Below, in pieces: positions 24,483 through 32,813 of a DNA stretch of 32,813 nt (position 1 is the stretch's first letter; each line of letters begins with the position of its first letter). The stretch spans positions 1-32,813 of the forward strand of contig CALVFJ010000018.1 in NCBI GenBank assembly GCA_944326795.1. Reading direction: 5' to 3'. This stretch comes from an uncultured Erysipelotrichaceae bacterium. Its GTDB lineage: Bacteria; Bacillota_I; Bacilli_A; Erysipelotrichales; Erysipelotrichaceae. The position numbers and the translations under genes are program-made. The notes beneath the pieces are model-generated. The model did no database searches and was not told the origin of the DNA. It saw only the letters and a list, made by a program, of their open reading frames with translations.

Positions 24483-24668
24483 TTACCAGCTAGCCTTTTT
24501 AACTCCAGGAATTTGACCTTTATAAGCCAATTCTCTGAAGCAGATACGGCATAGTTTATATTTTCTTAGTACAGAATGTGGACGACCACAACGTTCACAT
24601 CTTGTATATTCTCTTGTAGAGAATTTTTGAGGACGTTGTTGTTTAACTTTCATTGATGTCTTAGCCAT
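24483..24668 (-). CDS. rpsN: 30S ribosomal protein S14, zinc-binding type
   Basis: 61 residues, the short S14 with two CxxC pairs (C24, C27, C40, C43) that hold zinc. Ends [11 protein letters not shown]. Some Firmicutes also carry a zinc-free S14 for zinc starvation; none is in this window. Confidence 0.98.
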   Translation of the reverse strand: MAKTSMKVKQQRPQKFSTREYTRCERCGRPHSVLRKYKLCRICFRELAYKGQIPGVKKASW

Positions 24669-24680
24669 TTATTTGTCCTC

Positions 24681-25220
24681 CTACTTAGCGAATGGCATGC
24701 CCATTTCAGCTAATAATGCATGCGCTTCATCATTTGTTTTTGCAGTGGTTACGATAACGATATCCATACCTCTGACACGGTTAACTTTATCATAATTGAT
24801 TTCAGGGAAAATCAATTGTTCTTTAACACCCAAAGTGTAGTTACCACGACCATCAAATGCCGTATTGCTTACACCACGGAAGTCACGAACACGAGGCAAA
24901 GAGATATTGAATAATTTATCTAAGAATTCATACATCTTTTCACCACGCAATGTTACCTTACAACCAATTGGCATACCTTCACGCAATTTGAAGTTTGCAA
25001 TTGATTTTTTTGCTTTGGTAACAACTGGTTTTTGACCAACGATTGCAGTTAATTCTGCAACAGCTTCATCTAAAGCTTTAGGATTGCTGATTGCATCACC
25101 AACGCCCCAGTTTACAACAACTTTTTCAATTTTTGGACATTGCATAACAGTTGTATAGTTGAACTTTTTAGTCAACGCAGGGATAACTGTTGTCTTATAT
25201 CTTTCTTGAAGGCGGTTCAT
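24681..25220 (-). CDS. rplE: 50S ribosomal protein L5
   Basis: 179 residues: [39 protein letters not shown] and [19 protein letters not shown]. Binds 5S rRNA in the central protuberance. Its start overlaps the rplX stop by one base (TAATG), so translation is coupled. Confidence 0.98.
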   Translation of the reverse strand: MNRLQERYKTTVIPALTKKFNYTTVMQCPKIEKVVVNWGVGDAISNPKALDEAVAELTAIVGQKPVVTKAKKSIANFKLREGMPIGCKVTLRGEKMYEFLDKLFNISLPRVRDFRGVSNTAFDGRGNYTLGVKEQLIFPEINYDKVNRVRGMDIVIVTTAKTNDEAHALLAEMGMPFAK

Positions 25221-25543
25221 TATTTCTTCTTACCTCCTTTGATTTCTTTACCAGTTTTCTTATTGATACGGATCTTCTTTCCGTCTTCGAATTTATAACC
25301 TACACGGCCTACCTTTTTTGATCTGCCATCATAGATCATAACATTAGAAACATGGATTGGAGCTTCTTGTTCAACGATGCCCCCATCAGGATTTTGTTGA
25401 GTAGGTTTGATATGTTTTTTAATGATATTTACGCCTTCAACAATGACCTTTTCGCTTTTATGACCAACGGCTTTTACTTCGCCGATAGTACCTTTGTAGT
25501 GACCAGTGATCACTTTTACTTTATCGCCAACTTTAATTTTCAT
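25220..25543 (-). CDS. rplX: 50S ribosomal protein L24
   Basis: 107 residues with a KOW motif at the start ([20 protein letters not shown]) and an unusually lysine-rich end. One of the first proteins to bind 23S rRNA during assembly. Confidence 0.98.
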   Translation of the reverse strand: MKIKVGDKVKVITGHYKGTIGEVKAVGHKSEKVIVEGVNIIKKHIKPTQQNPDGGIVEQEAPIHVSNVMIYDGRSKKVGRVGYKFEDGKKIRINKKTGKEIKGGKKK

Positions 25544-25562
25544 CTTATGACCACTCCTTTTC

Positions 25563-25931
25563 CTACAGTACTTCTGGTGCTAAAGATACAATTTTCATGA
25601 AATCTTTATCACGCAATTCACGAGCAACCGGACCAAAGATACGAGTACCTTTAGGGGTCTTGTCATCTTTGATGATTACAGCTGCATTATCATCGAATTT
25701 GATATATGAACCATTTTCTCTTCTGATTCCATATACAGTTCTAACTACTACGGCTTTAACTACATCACCTTTTTTAACGCTTCCGCCAGGTGCTGCCTGT
25801 TTAACCGCACAAACAACGATATCACCGATGTTTGCATTTTTTCTCTTGCTGCCGCCTAAGCAACGGATTACCAATAATTCCTTAGCACCGGTGTTATCAG
25901 CGACTCTTAATCTACTTTCGTTTTGAATCAT
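25563..25931 (-). CDS. rplN: 50S ribosomal protein L14
   Basis: 122 residues: [40 protein letters not shown] and [21 protein letters not shown]14 contacts the 30S subunit in a bridge and is the target of ribosome silencing factor. In normal order after rpsQ. Confidence 0.98.
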   Translation of the reverse strand: MIQNESRLRVADNTGAKELLVIRCLGGSKRKNANIGDIVVCAVKQAAPGGSVKKGDVVKAVVVRTVYGIRRENGSYIKFDDNAAVIIKDDKTPKGTRIFGPVARELRDKDFMKIVSLAPEVL

Positions 25932-25954
25932 CTTGACCTTCCTCCTTATCGTGC

Positions 25955-26215
25955 TTATAGAATTACAGCTTTTTCAACAATCTTAACTAGACGGTATCTT
26001 TTAGTTGCGCTCAATGGACGAGTTTCCATGATCTCAACGATATCACCGATCTTAGCCTCATTGTTTTCATCATGTGCTTTAAATTTCTTAGAATATTTAA
26101 CGCGTTTTGAATATAAAGGATGACTCTTATGTGTTGTGATTTCAACAGTAATTGTCTTATCCATTTTATCTGAAACAACAGTTCCACGTAAAACTTTACG
26201 TTTAGATCTTTCCAT
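25955..26215 (-). CDS. rpsQ: 30S ribosomal protein S17
   Basis: 86 residues: an OB-fold protein with [16 protein letters not shown] and the signature [21 protein letters not shown] primary 16S rRNA binder. Confidence 0.98.
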   Translation of the reverse strand: MERSKRKVLRGTVVSDKMDKTITVEITTHKSHPLYSKRVKYSKKFKAHDENNEAKIGDIVEIMETRPLSATKRYRLVKIVEKAVIL

Positions 26216-26229
26216 TTTTAGTCCTCCTT

Positions 26230-26430
26230 CTATTTAACTTCACTAAGCTCACGCTCAGTGATTACTGTCTTGATTCTAGCAATAGTTTTCTTAACTTCGC
26301 GCATTCTAGCAGGATTTTCTAATTGTCCCGTAGCTTGTTGGAAACGAAGGTTGAATAGTTCTTCTTTTAAAGAAGTAATTTCTTGAGCTAGTTCTTCATT
26401 GCTCTTATCACGAATTTCTTTAACGTTCAT
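26230..26430 (-). CDS. rpmC: 50S ribosomal protein L29
   Basis: 66 residues, two long helices: [20 protein letters not shown] and [21 protein letters not shown]29 lies at the tunnel exit and forms part of the platform for nascent-chain factors. It lies 2 bases after rplP. Confidence 0.98.
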   Translation of the reverse strand: MNVKEIRDKSNEELAQEITSLKEELFNLRFQQATGQLENPARMREVKKTIARIKTVITERELSEVK

Positions 26431-26432
26431 TA

Positions 26433-26852
26433 CTATTTTGCCTCCTGTCCTTTCTTAACAAATCTAGTCTTGATTGGTAGCTTGTGTTGAGCAAGTCTCA
26501 ATGCTTCTCTAGCGATTTCCTCGCTGACGCCACCAATTTCAAACATAACTCTACCAGGTTGAACTACTGCTACCCATCCTTCAGGAGCACCTTTACCTGA
26601 TCCCATACGTACTTCAAGTGGTTTTTTAGTGATTGCCAAGTGAGGGAAGATCTTGATCCAAACTTGACCACCACGGTTCATATAACGTGTCATGGCAACA
26701 CGGGCTGCTTCGATCTGACGGTTTGAAATATAAGCGCCTTCTTCAGCAACCAAGCCGAATTCACCAAAAACGATCTCACGACCAGCTTTTGATCTACCTT
26801 CATAGCTTAATCTATGAGGTCTTCTATATTTAGTTCTATTAGGCATCAACAT
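26433..26852 (-). CDS. rplP: 50S ribosomal protein L16
   Basis: 139 residues: [40 protein letters not shown] and [16 protein letters not shown]16 helps position A-site tRNA at the peptidyl-transferase centre. The first ATG is used, as in relatives, and follows GGAGG. It starts 2 bases after rpsC. Confidence 0.98.
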   Translation of the reverse strand: MLMPNRTKYRRPHRLSYEGRSKAGREIVFGEFGLVAEEGAYISNRQIEAARVAMTRYMNRGGQVWIKIFPHLAITKKPLEVRMGSGKGAPEGWVAVVQPGRVMFEIGGVSEEIAREALRLAQHKLPIKTRFVKKGQEAK

Positions 26853-26854
26853 AA

Positions 26855-27652
26855 TTAATTACCTCCTTCAGCGGCAGCAGGAGCTTCAGCTTTTGCTTCA
26901 GCTTGCTTAGCTTCAACTCTAGGTCTTTGGTTGCGAGGACGACGATCATTACGATTTCTGCGGTTATTTGGTGCATGTTTAACTGCTTCAGGTTCTTTAA
27001 CCATTTCACCAGGAAGAACTTCACCACGGCAGATCCATACTTTAACGCCTAGCTTACCAAAAGTCGTATCAGCTTCATACCATGCATAGTCGATATCACT
27101 TCTTAAGGTATGCAAAGGTACGATGCCTTCTGAATACCCTTCGCCACGAGCGATATCAGCTCCACCTAAACGTCCAGATACCAAAGTTTTGATACCTTTA
27201 GCACCAGATCTCATTGTTTGTTGGATAGCTTTCTTTTGGCAGATACGGAAAGATTGACGTTGTTCCAAACCTTCAGCGATCTTTCTTGCTACCAAATGAG
27301 CATCTAAATCAGGGTTTGCAACTTCAACGATGTCGATCTTAACTTCTTTACCTTTTGTTAATTTGCTTAATTTATTCTTCAAGCCTTGAATTTTATCTTT
27401 ACCTTCAGCATCTTTGCTAACGATTACGCCAGGTCTTGCTGCACGAATGATAACTTTTACATTGTTCTTAGAAGTACGTTCAATTTCTACTCTAGAAACA
27501 TATGCGTCTTTTAGTTGTTTAAAGATAAATTCACGAATCTTGATATCTTCATTTAATAATGTGCCATAATCTGCATCGTTAGCGTACCATCTTGATTCCC
27601 AATCACGAATTACGCCAACACGCATACCAATTGGACTTACTTTTTGACCCAT
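26855..27652 (-). CDS. rpsC: 30S ribosomal protein S3 with charged C-terminal tail
   Basis: 265 residues; the usual core is about 210-220. [20 protein letters not shown], the KH-domain region and [19 protein letters not shown] are complete. After the core comes a tail of about 45 residues: first rich in Arg and Asn ([17 protein letters not shown]), then in Ala and Glu. Related gut Firmicutes have tails of this sort. S3 forms the mRNA entrance and has helicase activity with S4 and S5. The tail's role is unknown. Confidence 0.97.
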   Translation of the reverse strand: MGQKVSPIGMRVGVIRDWESRWYANDADYGTLLNEDIKIREFIFKQLKDAYVSRVEIERTSKNNVKVIIRAARPGVIVSKDAEGKDKIQGLKNKLSKLTKGKEVKIDIVEVANPDLDAHLVARKIAEGLEQRQSFRICQKKAIQQTMRSGAKGIKTLVSGRLGGADIARGEGYSEGIVPLHTLRSDIDYAWYEADTTFGKLGVKVWICRGEVLPGEMVKEPEAVKHAPNNRRNRNDRRPRNQRPRVEAKQAEAKAEAPAAAEGGN

Positions 27653-27667
27653 ATTGAACTCCCTTCC

Positions 27668-28000
27668 TTATCTTTCTGCAACCACTACCGTGATGTGGCT
27701 GGTTCTTTTTAGAATTTGTGAAGCATTACCTTTTGCACGAGGCATCCAACGTTTCATCGTAACGCCTTCGTCTGCGTAACATGCTTTGATATATAATTTA
27801 TTTTCATCTAATTGATGATTGTTTTTTGCATTTGCAACAGCTGATTTTACAACCTTGCTAACTTCGGCAGCTGCATGGTTAGGTGTAAATTTCAAAATTG
27901 CCAATGCTTCTTGAGCATCTTTTCCTCTAACAAGATCTAGCACAAGTCTTACTTTACGAGGAGCGATGCGTACGGTCTTTGCTACTGCTTTAACTTCCAT
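27668..28000 (-). CDS. rplV: 50S ribosomal protein L22
   Basis: 110 residues: [20 protein letters not shown] and the hairpin region [20 protein letters not shown], which lines the exit tunnel where macrolides bind. Sequence there looks ordinary, without the known insertion or deletion types. Confidence 0.98.
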   Translation of the reverse strand: MEVKAVAKTVRIAPRKVRLVLDLVRGKDAQEALAILKFTPNHAAAEVSKVVKSAVANAKNNHQLDENKLYIKACYADEGVTMKRWMPRAKGNASQILKRTSHITVVVAER

Positions 28001-28017
28001 CTTTTTATCTCCTTTTC

Positions 28018-28287
28018 TTATGCTTTCTTATCGTCGCCATGTCCACCGAATTTACGAGTAGCCACAAACTCACCAAGCTTATGTCCTACCATATCTTCTG
28101 TTACATATACAGGAACATGTTCTTTACCATTGTGAACTGCAAATGTGTGTTCAACAAAGCTAGGGAAAATAGTTGATCTACGTGACCAAGTCTTGATTAC
28201 TTCTTTTTTACCAGAAGCGTTTAAGGCATCAACTTTTTTCATTAAATGTTCATCACAGAACGGACCCTTTTTTAAACTACGTGTCAT
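28018..28287 (-). CDS. rpsS: 30S ribosomal protein S19
   Basis: 89 residues: [39 protein letters not shown] and [17 protein letters not shown]. It lies in the head of the 30S subunit, paired with S13. Confidence 0.98.
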   Translation of the reverse strand: MTRSLKKGPFCDEHLMKKVDALNASGKKEVIKTWSRRSTIFPSFVEHTFAVHNGKEHVPVYVTEDMVGHKLGEFVATRKFGGHGDDKKA

Positions 28288-28303
28288 TTACTTTCTCCCT
28301 TCC

Positions 28304-29137
28304 TTATTTACCGTTACGGCCTCTAACAATCAACTTAGAAGATTGTTTCTTAGTTTTACGAGTTTTGATACCCATAGCTTTTTTGCCCCAAGGTGTCATT
28401 GGAGACTTACGTCCGATTGGCGTGCGGCCTTCACCACCACCATGAGGGTGATCGCAAGGGTTCATAACCGAACCACGAACAGTAGGGCGGATACCCATCC
28501 ATCTAGATCTACCAGCTTTACCGATATTAACTAGATTGTAATCTTCATTACCAACTGTACCGATAGTAGCACGGCAGTTGTTCAATATTTTTCTAACTTC
28601 ACCAGAAGATAAACGGATCGTTACATATCTGCCTTCCATACCAAGGATCTGAGCAGAGCATCCAGCAGATCTTGCTAATTGTCCGCCCTTACCTGGAGTC
28701 AATTCAACGTTGTGTACTACTGTACCTTCAGGGATGTTTTTCAATTCCAAAGCATTACCGACTTTGATATCGCAGCTTTCACCAGATACGACCTTTGTTC
28801 CGACAGTCAATCCTTTAGGAGCAATGATGTATCTCTTTTCACCATCTACATAGTGCAATAAAGCAATGTTAGCACTACGGTTTGGATCGTATTCAATCGC
28901 AGCAACTACTGCAGGGATATTGTCTTTGTTACGTTTAAAGTCAATGATACGATATTGACGTTTATGACCGCCACCTTGATGACGAGTCGTGATACGACCA
29001 TTGTTATTACGTCCACCTTTAGATTTTAAAGGGGCTAACAATGAACGTTCAGGAGTACTTTTAGTAATTTCTTCATTTACCAATGTGCTCATGCCACGAC
29101 GGCCAGGTGTCGTTGGTTTATATTTTTTAATAGCCAT
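28304..29137 (-). CDS. rplB: 50S ribosomal protein L2
   Basis: 277 residues. [32 protein letters not shown] segment ([16 protein letters not shown]) and the catalytic-centre loop [18 protein letters not shown] are complete. L2 is needed for subunit joining and peptidyl transfer. It is separated from rplW by 61 bases, the longest gap within the first part of the operon, with a weak 5-bp hairpin (CGGAG/CTCCG) and no gene. Confidence 0.98.
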   Translation of the reverse strand: MAIKKYKPTTPGRRGMSTLVNEEITKSTPERSLLAPLKSKGGRNNNGRITTRHQGGGHKRQYRIIDFKRNKDNIPAVVAAIEYDPNRSANIALLHYVDGEKRYIIAPKGLTVGTKVVSGESCDIKVGNALELKNIPEGTVVHNVELTPGKGGQLARSAGCSAQILGMEGRYVTIRLSSGEVRKILNNCRATIGTVGNEDYNLVNIGKAGRSRWMGIRPTVRGSVMNPCDHPHGGGEGRTPIGRKSPMTPWGKKAMGIKTRKTKKQSSKLIVRGRNGK

Positions 29138-29198
29138 TATTTTTTCCTTCCTTTCGCAATTTTCCGGAGATAGCGACTTCCTCCGATATCTTTAGATC

Positions 29199-29486
29199 TT
29201 ATTTACCGAATAATTCGATATCTTGTCCTTCTGGTAATTTAACGATCGCTTTTTTATAAGCGCTTGTCTTACCAACGTATTTACCAACACGTTTTGTCTT
29301 AGGACGCACATTAACAACATTAACTGATACTGGTTTGATGTTGTAGATCTCTTCAATTGCCTGACGGATAGCTGTTTTATTAGTACCCTTAGCAACTTCA
29401 AATGTTACTTTATTATCACTGTCCATTAATTTCATCGTTTTTTCAGTGATGATAGGACGGATGATGATGTCTCTTGCGTTTGACAT
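29199..29486 (-). CDS. rplW: 50S ribosomal protein L23
   Basis: 95 residues: MSNARDIIIRPIITEKTM and VNVVNVRPKTKRVGKYVG. L23 at the tunnel exit is the docking point of trigger factor and SRP. Its start overlaps the rplD stop by one base (TAATG). Confidence 0.98.
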   Translation of the reverse strand: MSNARDIIIRPIITEKTMKLMDSDNKVTFEVAKGTNKTAIRQAIEEIYNIKPVSVNVVNVRPKTKRVGKYVGKTSAYKKAIVKLPEGQDIELFGK

Positions 29487-30115
29487 TATGCAAATACCTC
29501 CTGTGCTTTTTCAGCTGCAGCTTTGGTAATTACCACTTGATCAGCATTAACGATGTCATATACGTTTAATGTTTCAACAGTAAGCATCATTGCATTTGGA
29601 ATATTTCTCATCGATAAGAAAGCATTGTCAAATTCTTCTTCGATATCAACAACGAATAAAGTTTTTCTTTCGAAATTGAATGCCTTCATTACTTCCACGA
29701 ATTTCTTCGTCTTGATTTCTTCGAATTTGATATTTTCCAATACTGTTACATTGTTTGATGCAACTTTGCTGCTCAAAGCAGATCTTAAAGCTAATCTTCT
29801 AACTTTACGGTTTAATTTGAAGCCATAGCTTCTTGGAGTAGGTCCAAATGCGATGCCGCCGCCTCTCCATTGGGTAGCACGTGTGCTACCTTGTCTAGCA
29901 CGACCTGTACCTTTTTGTCTGAAAGGTTTCTTACCGCCTCCAGATACTTCTGTACGAGTCTTGGTCTTATGAGTTCCTTGACGCATGCTAGCTTGTTGTA
30001 ACAATACTGCATCAAAGATTGCCTGTGTGTTAGGTTCAATGTTAAATACTGCATCAGCTAATTCCATAGAGCCAACTACTTTGGCTTCTAGGTTATAAAT
30101 ATCCATCTTTGGCAT
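29486..30115 (-). CDS. rplD: 50S ribosomal protein L4
   Basis: 209 residues. The long tunnel loop is rich in Arg, Lys and Gly (SGGGKKPFRQKGTGRARQGS and following WRGGGIAFGPTPRSY). In E. coli L4 represses the S10 operon through its leader; the structured rpsJ leader here could play the same part, but this is an inference. It is coupled to rplC and rplW by one-base overlaps. Confidence 0.98.
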   Translation of the reverse strand: MPKMDIYNLEAKVVGSMELADAVFNIEPNTQAIFDAVLLQQASMRQGTHKTKTRTEVSGGGKKPFRQKGTGRARQGSTRATQWRGGGIAFGPTPRSYGFKLNRKVRRLALRSALSSKVASNNVTVLENIKFEEIKTKKFVEVMKAFNFERKTLFVVDIEEEFDNAFLSMRNIPNAMMLTVETLNVYDIVNADQVVITKAAAEKAQEVFA

Positions 30116-30801
30116 TATTTAACCTCCTTTGTTTCGTAGCTTAACAACTCTTTTGGTGCAACATTTTTCACACCTTTAACTGTTGTCTTAACGATAACCA
30201 TTGCCTTTTTAGGTCCAGGTACGTTACCTTTGATCAACATATAGTTGTTTTCGGCATCAACCTTGATAATTTCTAAATTTTGATTTGTAGTGGTGTAGCA
30301 GCCTTCATGACCTGGCATTGGTGTGTTCTTTTCGATACGACCGTTATTTCTACCGGTTGTAGCTAATGAACCAACACTGCGGTGGCTAGGACCAGCACCG
30401 TGAGACTTAGGACCAATTGTAGCGTTATTTCTAACGATTGTTCCTTTGTAGCCTTTACCTTTTGATACACCAGTTACATCTACGATATCACCAGCGGAAA
30501 AGATATCAACTTTTACTTCAGCGCCAACTTCAAGATCCATCATACCGTTACCTCTGATTTCGCGAATGAATCTCTTAGCACTTGTGTTAGCTTTTTTTGC
30601 ATGACCTAATTCAGCTTTATTAGCTCTTGTTTCTTTAACATCTTCAAAGCCTAGCTGAACAGCTTCATAACCATCGTTCTCAACAGTTTTCTTTTGAAGT
30701 ACGATATTTGGTGTACATTCAACAACTGTAACTGGAATTAATTGGCCTTCAGCTGTAAACACTTGGGTCATACCAAGTTTACGACCTAATATACCTTTCA
30801 T
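30115..30801 (-). CDS. rplC: 50S ribosomal protein L3
   Basis: 228 residues: [36 protein letters not shown] and [16 protein letters not shown]. One of the two proteins that start 50S assembly. It begins 24 bases after rpsJ. Confidence 0.98.
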   Translation of the reverse strand: MKGILGRKLGMTQVFTAEGQLIPVTVVECTPNIVLQKKTVENDGYEAVQLGFEDVKETRANKAELGHAKKANTSAKRFIREIRGNGMMDLEVGAEVKVDIFSAGDIVDVTGVSKGKGYKGTIVRNNATIGPKSHGAGPSHRSVGSLATTGRNNGRIEKNTPMPGHEGCYTTTNQNLEIIKVDAENNYMLIKGNVPGPKKAMVIVKTTVKGVKNVAPKELLSYETKEVK

Positions 30802-30825
30802 ACGTGTTCTTTTTCTCCTTTTCTA

Positions 30826-31137
30826 CTAAAGCTTGATTTCGATATCAACACCACTAGGTAGATCCAAACGGCTCAATGCTTCGATTGTTTCTGCACTAGG
30901 TCCGATGATTTCGATCAAACGTTTATGTGTTCTAATTTCGAATTGTTCACGAGAATCTTTATATTTGTGAACAGCTCTTAATACGGTTACCACTTGTTTT
31001 TCAGTTGGTAGTGGAACTGGACCAACGATCTTTTTTGCACCGTGATTGTTTGCAGTTGAAACGATCTTCTCGCTTGCTGCATCTAGATTACGATGTTCGT
31101 AAGCTTTCAAACGAATTCTTACAGAATTTTTTGCCAT
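30826..31137 (-). CDS. rpsJ: 30S ribosomal protein S10
   Basis: 103 residues from [20 protein letters not shown] to the conserved end [15 protein letters not shown]. The reading frame is open for a further 26 codons upstream, but that lies in the structured leader; AAGGAGG is correctly spaced before the ATG at 31137. S10 (NusE) also acts in transcription antitermination and in transcription-translation coupling through NusG. First gene of the superoperon. Confidence 0.98.
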   Translation of the reverse strand: MAKNSVRIRLKAYEHRNLDAASEKIVSTANNHGAKKIVGPVPLPTEKQVVTVLRAVHKYKDSREQFEIRTHKRLIEIIGPSAETIEALSRLDLPSGVDIEIKL

Positions 31138-31258
31138 GAAATTTTCCTCCTTGTTTTCATCTATCCAACGGATAGTTCGCTCAATGTGAATTACCTGGTT
31201 TTCACACCATGACAACGTATCTCAGTGTGCCAGCAACCTCCCATGTCCGCGCGAATGC
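31138..31258 (-). promoter_or_regulatory. Structured rpsJ (S10 operon) leader
   Basis: About 120 bases of untranslated leader. On the minus strand, GTGTG (31203-31207) can pair either with the upstream CACAC (31225-31229), extended by TGA/TCA, or with the downstream TTCACAT (31184-31190) in a 7-bp stem; the two folds exclude each other. A perfect 6-bp hairpin CTATCC-GTT-GGATAG (31161-31175) stands just before the ribosome site. This suits ribosomal-protein feedback, but the ligand is unproven. Confidence 0.55.
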
Positions 31259-31264
31259 CTATAT

Positions 31265-31293
31265 ATAATACTATTAAAATGTTCCTATTGCAA
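31265..31293 (-). promoter_or_regulatory. Promoter of the S10-spc-alpha operon
   Basis: TTGCAA (31288-31293), 17-base spacer, TATTAT (31265-31270) on the minus strand, preceded upstream by A/T-rich tracts that may act as an UP element. Start of transcription near 31258. Confidence 0.75.
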
Positions 31294-31359
31294 GCCTTTT
31301 TTTAAGCTTTTTTTCACTTTTTTCCTAAAGATTTTTCTTTAAGAAAAAACCCGCTTTTT

Positions 31360-31388
31360 TTGACTAAATTTTATGGAAATATTATAAT
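31360..31388 (+). promoter_or_regulatory. Promoter of the alpha/beta hydrolase, probably leaderless
   Basis: TTGACT (31360-31365), exact 17-base spacer, perfect TATAAT (31383-31388). The usual start point, 7 bases after the -10, is the A of the ATG at 31395. No ribosome site is present. Confidence 0.75.
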
Positions 31389-31394
31389 AAAAAT

Positions 31395-32051
31395 ATGAAA
31401 ATATTCCAAAAAAAGGCTAAAATTGCCGTGGTTTGTATCCATGGCTTTGGGCTAAGAGGCCCAAAAGAATTCACCAACCTTCTTTCGCCCCTAGAAAAGG
31501 CAGGTTATAAAGTATTTACCCCTAAATTATTCGATCTAGACAATCCCAACGATATTGAATGGGGAAATTGGATCTTTAATGCAGAGAAGGTCATCAACAA
31601 TATTCAAAACGATTATGATGAAATCATCCTGATCGGTTTTTCCATGGGCGGGATCATAGCCAGTTATCTAGCTAATAAAGCCAAGGTAAGCAAGATCATA
31701 TTGCTAGCGTGCGCCTATGATTATTTAAATATAGATAATGTTATCGACTATATTTTCAAACGTAATAAAGCGCAAGCTATCCCGCAAGCTTTCAAAGATT
31801 GTTTTCGCGAGCTAGTGGATAATACCAAAAGCTCCGTGGAGCGCATCAAGATCCCTTGTTTATTATTGCACTGTAGCGAAGATGAGGTAATCAATATTTC
31901 TAGCAGCTATAAACTTATGAAAAAAATTCCTGCTAAAGACAAGATGCTAATTACATTTTCTGGTGGCCAGCACCGCCTTTTAGATGATGAAAGTTGCAAA
32001 GATTATGTCATCGATGATATTTTATATTTTATAAAGAAAAGCCATGAGTAA
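31395..32051 (+). CDS. Alpha/beta hydrolase (esterase-like)
   Basis: 218 residues. The catalytic triad is visible: nucleophile S83 in GFSMGG, acid D163 in HCSEDEV and H193 in GGQHRLL; the oxyanion region is CIHGFGLRG (14-22). It looks like a cytosolic carboxylesterase or monoacylglycerol-lipase relative; the substrate is unknown. There is no signal peptide. The ATG at 31395 is kept because the core fold begins at residue 9 (KIAVVCIHGFG) and no later start fits, yet it has no Shine-Dalgarno and coincides with the predicted transcription start. Confidence 0.9.
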   Translation: MKIFQKKAKIAVVCIHGFGLRGPKEFTNLLSPLEKAGYKVFTPKLFDLDNPNDIEWGNWIFNAEKVINNIQNDYDEIILIGFSMGGIIASYLANKAKVSKIILLACAYDYLNIDNVIDYIFKRNKAQAIPQAFKDCFRELVDNTKSSVERIKIPCLLLHCSEDEVINISSSYKLMKKIPAKDKMLITFSGGQHRLLDDESCKDYVIDDILYFIKKSHE

Positions 32052-32068
32052 TTATTCTCATGGCTTTT
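32037..32068. terminator. Bidirectional terminator between hydrolase and HAD genes
   Basis: A perfect 12-bp stem AAAAGCCATGAG/CTCATGGCTTTT with an 8-base loop (32049-32056). The flanking A and T runs serve both strands. It contains the stop codon of the hydrolase and touches that of the HAD gene, with only 15 bases between the two genes. Confidence 0.92.
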
Positions 32069-32720
32069 AAAATATATCCAACAAATCCTTAAATTCATAA
32101 ATACGCTTAACCGGTATATCACTAATTCGCTTTTTATCAGTAAAAAACCAAATAGGCATCATGCCACAGCGCATAGCTCCAACTACATCAGCATAAAAAT
32201 TATCTCCAACGTATGCAATCTCGTCACATCGAAGTCCTAGCTTTTGAGCAGCTAGCTCAAAAATACGAGGATCAGGTTTATCAATACCAATTGCTTTAGA
32301 TATCAAGCAAACATCAAAATGTTTTATTACCTGTGTATGTTCTAGCTTCAACATTTGAGTATCTACCGGGCCATTGGTGATGCATCCGATCTTATAGCGT
32401 TGATGAAGTCTTTCTAGTACTTCATGACAATCATCTTGTAAGACATTAAATAAGTGAAAGGTATCATACCATTCTTTGACCCAATGATCAATATCAAGAT
32501 CAAGTTCGTATTTTGCAGACAATTGTTCATAAACATGGCTTTTGGCAATAGTGCCATATTCGTCCCATGTCATCATGCGTTGTACGATGCCTTCAAATTC
32601 GATAGAATCACAAGGCAGATCTGGAAATAGCTGTTTAACGACGTCTTGATATTTACGATAAGCGCTTAATAGCCTATTCGACAATGTTCCATCATAATCA
32701 AATAAGATTGCTTTGATCAT
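32067..32720 (-). CDS. HAD-family hydrolase, pyrimidine 5'-nucleotidase (YjjG)-like
   Basis: 217 residues. Motif I DYDGT with D8 (nucleophile) and D10, motif II ITNGP, motif III lysine in KAIGIDKPDPRIF, motif IV VGDNFYADVVGA. A helical cap lies between. The closest style is the YjjG/YfnB nucleotidase group, acting on small phosphate esters; exact substrate unknown. The ATG at 32720 follows GGGAGGA; an ATG 6 codons earlier lies inside that ribosome site region. It begins 17 bases after the rRNA terminator and shows no promoter of its own. Confidence 0.9.
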   Translation of the reverse strand: MIKAILFDYDGTLSNRLLSAYRKYQDVVKQLFPDLPCDSIEFEGIVQRMMTWDEYGTIAKSHVYEQLSAKYELDLDIDHWVKEWYDTFHLFNVLQDDCHEVLERLHQRYKIGCITNGPVDTQMLKLEHTQVIKHFDVCLISKAIGIDKPDPRIFELAAQKLGLRCDEIAYVGDNFYADVVGAMRCGMMPIWFFTDKKRISDIPVKRIYEFKDLLDIF

Positions 32721-32736
32721 ATGATCCTCCCATATC

Positions 32737-32765
32737 AAAAAACACCAGAGAATAAACCCTGGTGT
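32737..32765 (-). terminator. Terminator of the upstream rRNA operon
   Basis: A perfect 7-bp stem ACACCAG/CTGGTGT (32759-32765 with 32742-32748) and a 10-base loop, then TTTTTT on the minus strand. It follows the 5S rRNA 3' end by about 8 bases. Confidence 0.85.
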
Positions 32766-32773
32766 AAAGGATA

Positions 32774-32813
32774 ACCTGGCAACTTGCTAGTTTCACTATG
32801 GCAAGCATAGCTA
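32774..32813 (-). rRNA. rrf: 5S ribosomal RNA, 3' end only (runs off window)
   Basis: The minus strand shows the last 40 or so bases of a 5S rRNA: the helix-IV arm CTTGC..GCAAG with the loop CATAGTGAAACTA, then the 3' strand TTGCCAGG that pairs with the 5' end of 5S. A terminator follows directly. The exact 3' end is uncertain by a few bases. It implies an rRNA operon to the right of the window. Confidence 0.75.

Noticed and set aside
29164..29185. Hairpin between rplW and rplB as a terminator
   Set aside because: Only 5 bp with an 11-base loop and no T-run; operon continuity is expected here.
22598..31137. Frameshifts or pseudogenes in the ribosomal genes
   Set aside because: Every ribosomal gene is full length with its expected termini; the overlaps seen are normal one-base couplings.
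31138..31215. N-terminal extension of S10 by 26 codons
   Set aside because: The extension is within the structured leader, unlike any S10, and the proper ribosome site lies before the ATG at 31137.
1..32813. CRISPR array, tRNA genes, insertion sequences
   Set aside because: No regularly spaced repeat-spacer pattern, no cloverleaf sequence and no transposase was seen on either strand.

Overview
The window is chromosomal DNA from a low-GC Firmicute. The ribosomal gene order, the zinc-type S14 and L36, the zinc-type adenylate kinase, and rplM-rpsI coupled to an ECF transporter and truA fit an Erysipelotrichia or Coprobacillaceae-like gut bacterium. That placement is an inference from gene order and protein style; no search was run. 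Almost everything runs leftwards (minus strand).

From the right edge leftwards: the 3' end of a 5S rRNA with its terminator; a HAD phosphatase; a divergent alpha/beta hydrolase that may be read from a leaderless mRNA; then the S10-spc-alpha ribosomal superoperon (rpsJ to rplQ, 31137-17599). The superoperon has a strong promoter, a structured rpsJ leader and a strong terminator. It includes secY, adk, infA and rpoA. rpmD (L30) and map are missing from their usual places.

Between rplQ and the ECF genes lies about 11 kb of other genes. These are a lipoprotein operon (family-43 glycosidase-like lipoprotein, second lipoprotein, ACT protein, UPF0210, O-methyltransferase), then a complete aspartate-to-threonine block: thrC-thrB-thrR rightwards and hom-lysC-asd leftwards from overlapping divergent promoters. 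A 14-bp palindrome between the start codons is a good candidate operator for the ThrR-like regulator. A membrane-anchored acidic protein of unknown function follows.

The conserved order then resumes: ecfA1-ecfA2-ecfT-truA (TruA has a roughly 65-residue C-terminal extension), a terminator, and rplM-rpsI with its own promoter and leader.

The left 1.9 kb is accessory. The last 14 bp of rpsI (encoding the final FSKR and stop) are duplicated 1.6 kb downstream beside short direct repeats, as expected for a tyrosine-integrase attachment site. Between the copies lies only one gene, an AAA/DUF4143 ATPase with three 15-bp repeats over its promoter. Beyond the outer copy are a second rpsI-like terminator and the start of an Xre-type regulator with two 19-bp operator-like repeats. 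This looks like an island or remnant at the 3' end of rpsI.
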